Shown here: positions 60,771 to 64,000 of the stretch, one piece after another
Position numbering within the stretch: position 1 is the first letter of the stretch
Layout: the number at the start of each line of letters is the position of its first letter
Notes under the pieces: generated by a model
The model's database searches: none
Told to the model about the DNA's origin: nothing
Seen by the model: the letters and a program-made list of their open reading frames with translations, nothing else
Position numbers and translations under genes: made by a program
Source: Pseudomonadota bacterium
Lineage (GTDB): Bacteria; Pseudomonadota; Gammaproteobacteria; QQUJ01
Length of the DNA: 64,000 nt
Reading direction: 5' to 3'
Assembly: GCA_008501635.1 (NCBI GenBank)
Contig: QQUJ01000022.1
Location: 1-64,000, forward strand

Positions 60771-61721
60771 GTGACTGACAAACAGAGCTGGATGATCGTT
60801 GGGGCACTCCTGTTCGCTTTGGCGCTCACGGCGCGAGCAGATCACGCCTCGCAGAAAAAAACCGCCGGACCGAGCGACCGACCGCAGCTCACCCTGTTTC
60901 GCGATTTCCAGCGCAACGGTCAGCCCTGCCCCTTCTGCCCCGAGATGGCCACTATTCCTGCCGGTCAGTTCTTCATGGGCTCACTACCCGGCGAGGGACA
61001 CAACGACGAGCAAGGTCCAGAGGGACGCCCGATCGCGGTCTACATCCCGCCTGGCCTGGCCTTCTCGGTGGGCGAAATCACCCGCGCAGAGTTTGCCGCC
61101 TACCAGTCCGCGCAGCCACGAAAATCAGGTTCAGAGCGCTGCAGCGGCTTGGTCAATGGCGAGTTCAATCTCCACGCCGGGGACGGTTGGCACAGTCCGG
61201 GTTTCGACCAGGGAGAGACACACCCGGTCGTTTGCGTAAGCTGGGAAACCGCCAGGGATTACACCGTCTGGCTCTCCACAATCACCGGCCAACACTATCG
61301 GTTGCCGAGCGAAGCGGAGTGGGAATACGCCGCGCTGGCGCACTCCTCCTATCGTTACTGGTGGGGCGATGCGATGCTGCCCGATCGCGTCAACTGCCGG
61401 CACGAGTGGTGCGACACCCGCTACCCCGCCACCGCCCCGTCGCGCTCGTTCCGCTCCAATCCCTTCGGATTGCACGACATGCTCGGCAACGTCTGGGAGT
61501 GGACCGCAGACTGCTACCTCGCACAGGCCTACCAGTCGCACACCGCCTATCCCGCACCGGTCTCGGGCGTCCAAGAGTGCAAACGCGTGATCCGCGGCGG
61601 CTCGTGGGCGGAGAACTACTGGAGCCTGCGCGGCACCAATCGCGAAGGGTGGAAACCCGACACGCCGCTCAACGACATCGGGTTTCGGGTGGTGCGTGTC
61701 GGGCAAAAATTACCGCTATAG
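60771..61721 (+). CDS. Exported formylglycine-generating-enzyme (FGE-sulfatase) family protein
   Basis: The 316-residue protein starts at GTG 60771 and has a signal peptide (WMIVGALLFALALTARA). The FGE-sulfatase fold is clear: MATIPAGQFFMGSLPGEGHN, LPSEAEWEYAA, NPFGLHDMLGNVWEWTADCY, KRVIRGGSWAENYWSLRGTN and IGFRVVR. The two active-site cysteines used by true formylglycine-generating enzymes are not evident at their usual positions, so it may be a PvdO- or EgtB-like relative with another role. It is flanked on each side by two copies of a MITE-like repeat. Confidence 0.85.
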   Translation: MTDKQSWMIVGALLFALALTARADHASQKKTAGPSDRPQLTLFRDFQRNGQPCPFCPEMATIPAGQFFMGSLPGEGHNDEQGPEGRPIAVYIPPGLAFSVGEITRAEFAAYQSAQPRKSGSERCSGLVNGEFNLHAGDGWHSPGFDQGETHPVVCVSWETARDYTVWLSTITGQHYRLPSEAEWEYAALAHSSYRYWWGDAMLPDRVNCRHEWCDTRYPATAPSRSFRSNPFGLHDMLGNVWEWTADCYLAQAYQSHTAYPAPVSGVQECKRVIRGGSWAENYWSLRGTNREGWKPDTPLNDIGFRVVRVGQKLPL

Positions 61722-61734
61722 TCAATTCGCACGG

Positions 61735-61875
61735 CTATCGGTGATATTTGTAGACCGTCCACCCATAAGCCGCGAGCAGCAACGACGAAAGCAGCACCGA
61801 AACGTAGGTGATCAACAACAGAATCACATAGGCAGCATCATTCGCTGATGTTTCATGCTCTTCCAGCCCTACCAT
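61735..61875 (-). CDS. Short membrane protein or C-terminal gene fragment
   Basis: From ATG 61875 the frame encodes 46 residues: MVGLEEHETSAND, then a strongly hydrophobic helix (AAYVILLLITYVSVLLSSLL) and the ending AAYGWTVYKYHR. It has the composition of a real single-pass membrane protein. In frame upstream of the ATG the sequence still looks coding (LPLIALNLEHVVFRI) up to a stop codon at about 61945, so this could be the C terminus of a longer, truncated protein. It converges with the FGE-like gene (13-base gap). Confidence 0.45.
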   Translation of the reverse strand: MVGLEEHETSANDAAYVILLLITYVSVLLSSLLLAAYGWTVYKYHR

Positions 61876-62113
61876 TATTCTGAAAACCACATGCTCGAGA
61901 TTGAGCGCGATCAACGGCAGGGACAGGGGACCAGGACAGATTCATTTTCTGCCAAGGGTATGCCGGCAACACGATACGCCCCCTCCTTGGCATCGGTTGA
62001 CTCCTTGTCAATTGTTAGAGCTTGGCCAATTAACGTCATCGATTCAGGAAAATAATTCTGCCCCATTATTCTGCGCGCACTTTTAAACAGCGGCTAAAAG
62101 ACGAACTGCCCAT

Positions 62114-62256
62114 TTACCACGAAGTACACTAAGTTCACGAAGTTGTGAAAAATCCGGTTAGTGTCGTTCGACAGCACATCACTGTGCAGCGGTAATTGGA
62201 CACCAACCAGTCCATTCCGCTTTTTACTTTGTGTACTTCGTGTACTTTGTGGTGAA
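62114..62256. repeat. MITE-like repeat M3
   Basis: This is a third copy of the ~144-base unit. Its left end is slightly changed (TTACCACGAAGTACACTAAG), while the right end CTTCGTGTACTTTGTGGTGA is kept. A spacer similar to that between M1 and M2 precedes and follows it. Confidence 0.8.
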
Positions 62257-62366
62257 AAGTTGTCTCTTCAACTGTCGTGGATTCAACTTGCAAGTGCAAC
62301 CCTCTAACGTCATCGATTCAGGAAAATAATTCCGTCCCCATTATTCGGAAAAGACGAACTGCCCAT

Positions 62367-62510
62367 TTACCACGAAGTACACTGAGTTCACGAAGTTGTG
62401 AAAAATCCGCTTAGTGTCATTCGACAGCACATCACAGTGCAGCGGTAATCGGACACCAACCAGCCCAATCCGTTTTTTTACTTTGTGTACTTCGTGTACT
62501 TTGTGGTGAA
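62367..62510. repeat. MITE-like repeat M4
   Basis: This fourth copy shares with M3 the altered left end (TTACCACGAAGTACACTGAG). The M3-M4 pair therefore probably arose by duplication of a pair or unit, separate from the M1-M2 pair. Confidence 0.8.
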
Positions 62511-62822
62511 AAGCCGTCTCTTTTTCGGATAGAGGGCAAGCTGCGGTAGCATCGTAGCTTTCTCGTGCGGAGTCGAGGGCGGACCCATAATGCCGTATCC
62601 ACAACAAAAGCCAAGACAGCCACATTTCATCCTCTCCGGTTTAGTGAGAACCGATTGTATTTGCGTTAGTTTCTTTGGAGCGAATTATGGCTGTCCGTGT
62701 ATAGGTATTTGAGATGCTGCTTGTCATGAAACCAAATAAAGCATTTAATCCAATCCACATAAGTTTGCTCGGCGCGAATGGTATAGTGCTTGAATGGAAC
62801 AGTACACCCGGATGAATCGACG
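62511..62822. other. AT-richer gene-free stretch before the hemerythrin gene
   Basis: This contains no convincing gene. A plus-strand frame (MLLVMKPNKAFNPIHISLLG, from about 62712) has some protein character and might be a fragment, but I cannot place it. The GC content falls below that of the flanks. No promoter was recognised. Confidence 0.4.
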
Positions 62823-63473
62823 ATGAAGTTGATCGACACACTCCAAGACGAACACGAGCGGATCGATCAGGTGCTCGGAGCCTTTCGTGCGTACGTCGGC
62901 GGACTCGTCGACGGGACTGCGGACCCGAGTGACGGCAGACGGTTCGTCGCATTCTTCACCGAGTTTGCCGGCCATTTCCATCACGATCGCGAAGAGCGAG
63001 TGCTCTTCGATGCGCTCATGACGGAGGCGGAACTACCGGGCGACCGCGGACCAGTATCCGCCCTCACGCACGAGCACGCCCAGATGGAGGAGTGGCTGAG
63101 CGAGATGGCTCCGTTTCTCGAACAGAGGCCGCAGTCCGAGGACGATCGTGTTCGGCTTCGGACCCTCGCAACACGCTACTCGCACACGCTCTGGCGTCAT
63201 ATCGACGCGGAGAACTCCGTCCTGTACCCGGAGGGCGCGGAGCGGCTTCGCCGGTGCGGCATTCGCGAGTTGTCGGATCGGCCGATGAACGAGGCAGAGG
63301 CGGCCGCGCTTGAGGATACCGCGGCCCTGCTGGTCCGTTATCCGCCGGTAGAGGACGATGCGCTCACGCGCGGTGACGGTTGTTCCATGTGCCGAGCCTA
63401 CGGTGAGACCTGCGACGGACTCGAGGCCGAGTGGTGGACCGAGATTGAGTGGGAAGAGTTTTACATCAGGTGA
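62823..63473 (+). CDS. Hemerythrin-like (HHE) domain protein
   Basis: From ATG 62823 the protein has 216 residues. A four-helix HHE domain carries the di-iron ligands H11, H54 and E58 (HFHHDREE), H83/H85 (THEHAQMEEW), and H126 and E130 (LWRHIDAEN). The assignment of each ligand is by pattern. A C-terminal extension holds CSMCRAYGETC with C187, C190 and C197, which could bind another metal or sense redox state. Hemerythrin-like proteins bind oxygen or respond to nitric oxide or iron. It stands alone; an earlier ATG at 62790 is possible but unsupported. Confidence 0.85.
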   Translation: MKLIDTLQDEHERIDQVLGAFRAYVGGLVDGTADPSDGRRFVAFFTEFAGHFHHDREERVLFDALMTEAELPGDRGPVSALTHEHAQMEEWLSEMAPFLEQRPQSEDDRVRLRTLATRYSHTLWRHIDAENSVLYPEGAERLRRCGIRELSDRPMNEAEAAALEDTAALLVRYPPVEDDALTRGDGCSMCRAYGETCDGLEAEWWTEIEWEEFYIR

Positions 63474-63548
63474 CACAAGCGACTGAAACTTCTGGTACAC
63501 CATGAAGGCCAAGCCCATCTTCGACACTTCAAGGAAGACGCAGGCACC

Positions 63549-63617
63549 TCAAACCGCCGCGATGGTGCCCTTAGTCTCGGTGCGCAGCCAATAGTCCTCG
63601 CCCTGCACCTCACCCGG
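63549..63617 (-). pseudogene. C-terminal fragment of an unidentified gene (minus strand)
   Basis: Twenty-two codons on the minus strand read GEVQGEDYWLRTETKGTIAA and stop. The string looks like the end of a real protein. It is cut off sharply at about 63617, where a fragment of another gene on the opposite strand begins. Confidence 0.35.
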
Positions 63618-63621
63618 CGAC

Positions 63622-63741
63622 GGACAAAATTACCGGGTCGAGGCTGGCGACGGCTGGCGCGAGAACGGGCCGACGGATCCGGGCTACTATGCCAACGTCA
63701 ACGGCGAGGACCGTCTGCTCGTGCCCGAGCGATCGGAGTAA
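63622..63741 (+). pseudogene. C-terminal fragment of an unidentified gene (plus strand)
   Basis: About 40 codons read GDGQNYRVEAGDGWRENGPT, then DPGYYANVNGEDRLLVPERS, and stop at 63739-63741. There is no start. The composition is that of a soluble protein terminus. I do not recognise the family. Confidence 0.4.
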
Positions 63742-63821
63742 ACTAACGATCCGATTGAAGCAATCCGCTTCATTATTCGAAGTGGGATGGCCAAGGCACG
63801 GGAACGAACATTGAGAAGCGC

Positions 63822-64000
63822 ATGCGAAAGCTCCTCGTTACCGAATTCAACAGCCTCGATGGCCCCATGCAAGCTCCTCACAATCAACAGTACTTCCGCG
63901 AGAACCTCAAGCTTGGCCCAGAGGGAGAGACCGGCCCGGCCAATGACCTGCGTCGCAGGTACCACGGAGCGCATCGGTGGCAACATTATGGGCAAGCGAA
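63822..64000 (+). pseudogene. Dihydrofolate-reductase-like (RibD C-terminal family) gene, damaged and cut by window edge
   Basis: The frame opens MRKLLVTEFNSLDGPMQAP, the usual N terminus of the small RibD-C/DHFR-like proteins. From about 63840 the match fades, and near 63957 a different frame reads TTERIGGNIMGKR, which fits the family's NAD(P)-binding region better. The gene therefore appears to have lost a piece and shifted frame. The right end is outside the window, so repair downstream cannot be judged. Confidence 0.5.

Noticed and set aside
60334-62510. A CRISPR array formed by the four ~144-bp units.
   Set aside because: The units are long, have terminal inverted repeats and are separated by similar spacers, which fits MITE-like elements.

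Overview
The window looks like a piece of a moderately GC-rich gammaproteobacterial chromosome. The evidence is the asmA-like/mutY/yggX gene order, a tamA-tamB pair, NudC, MtfA, a SulP transporter, thiS-thiG, tRNA-Phe(GAA) and tRNA-Gly(CCC). I cannot name the genus. Nothing seen fixes a metabolic type, although an environmental, free-living bacterium is plausible.

Positions 1-12032 form a defence or genomic island ending at tRNA-Phe. From the left edge it holds an IS5-type transposase cut by the window, a complete type I restriction-modification operon on the minus strand (hsdM, a Fic protein, hsdS, hsdR), a second Fic gene followed by the first 42 codons of a second hsdM (a dead second system), and a metallophosphoesterase. 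A tyrosine-integrase C-terminal remnant lies next to tRNA-Phe, where two ~120-bp direct repeats carry the tRNA 3' end.

Positions 12186-18602 are housekeeping: yggX, mutY and an asmA-family gene on the minus strand, a DUF3047 protein, a host-attachment (baeRF-like) protein, an arsR-arsM pair and tRNA-Gly.

Positions 18929-32446 hold the most unusual gene set. Seven consecutive plus-strand genes all encode proteins with predicted export signals. They carry CARDB, IPT/TIG-like, PKD-like, fibronectin-III-like and Cys-rich modules and include a 2033-residue protein. An ECF sigma factor and a DUF3379 anti-sigma-like membrane protein follow immediately. A further exported protein (34199-35446) may belong to the same set. 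I do not recognise this as a described system.

Positions 32595-44518 hold nudC, an NTF2-like protein, an acyl-CoA synthetase, a SulP transporter, thiS-thiG, mtfA and a fatty acid desaturase. They are interspersed with copies of a ~320-bp multi-hairpin repeat whose stems differ between copies by compensated changes. The 3' ends of thiG and of the desaturase gene are duplicated next to these repeats.

Positions 44715-64000 hold an EAL/HDOD protein, a four-gene Gld-type ABC operon, a MipA-like outer-membrane protein, mutM, a haem-binding Tll0287-like protein, tamA-tamB, a formylglycine-generating-enzyme-like exported protein flanked on each side by two copies of a ~144-bp MITE-like repeat, a hemerythrin, and a right edge made of gene fragments.
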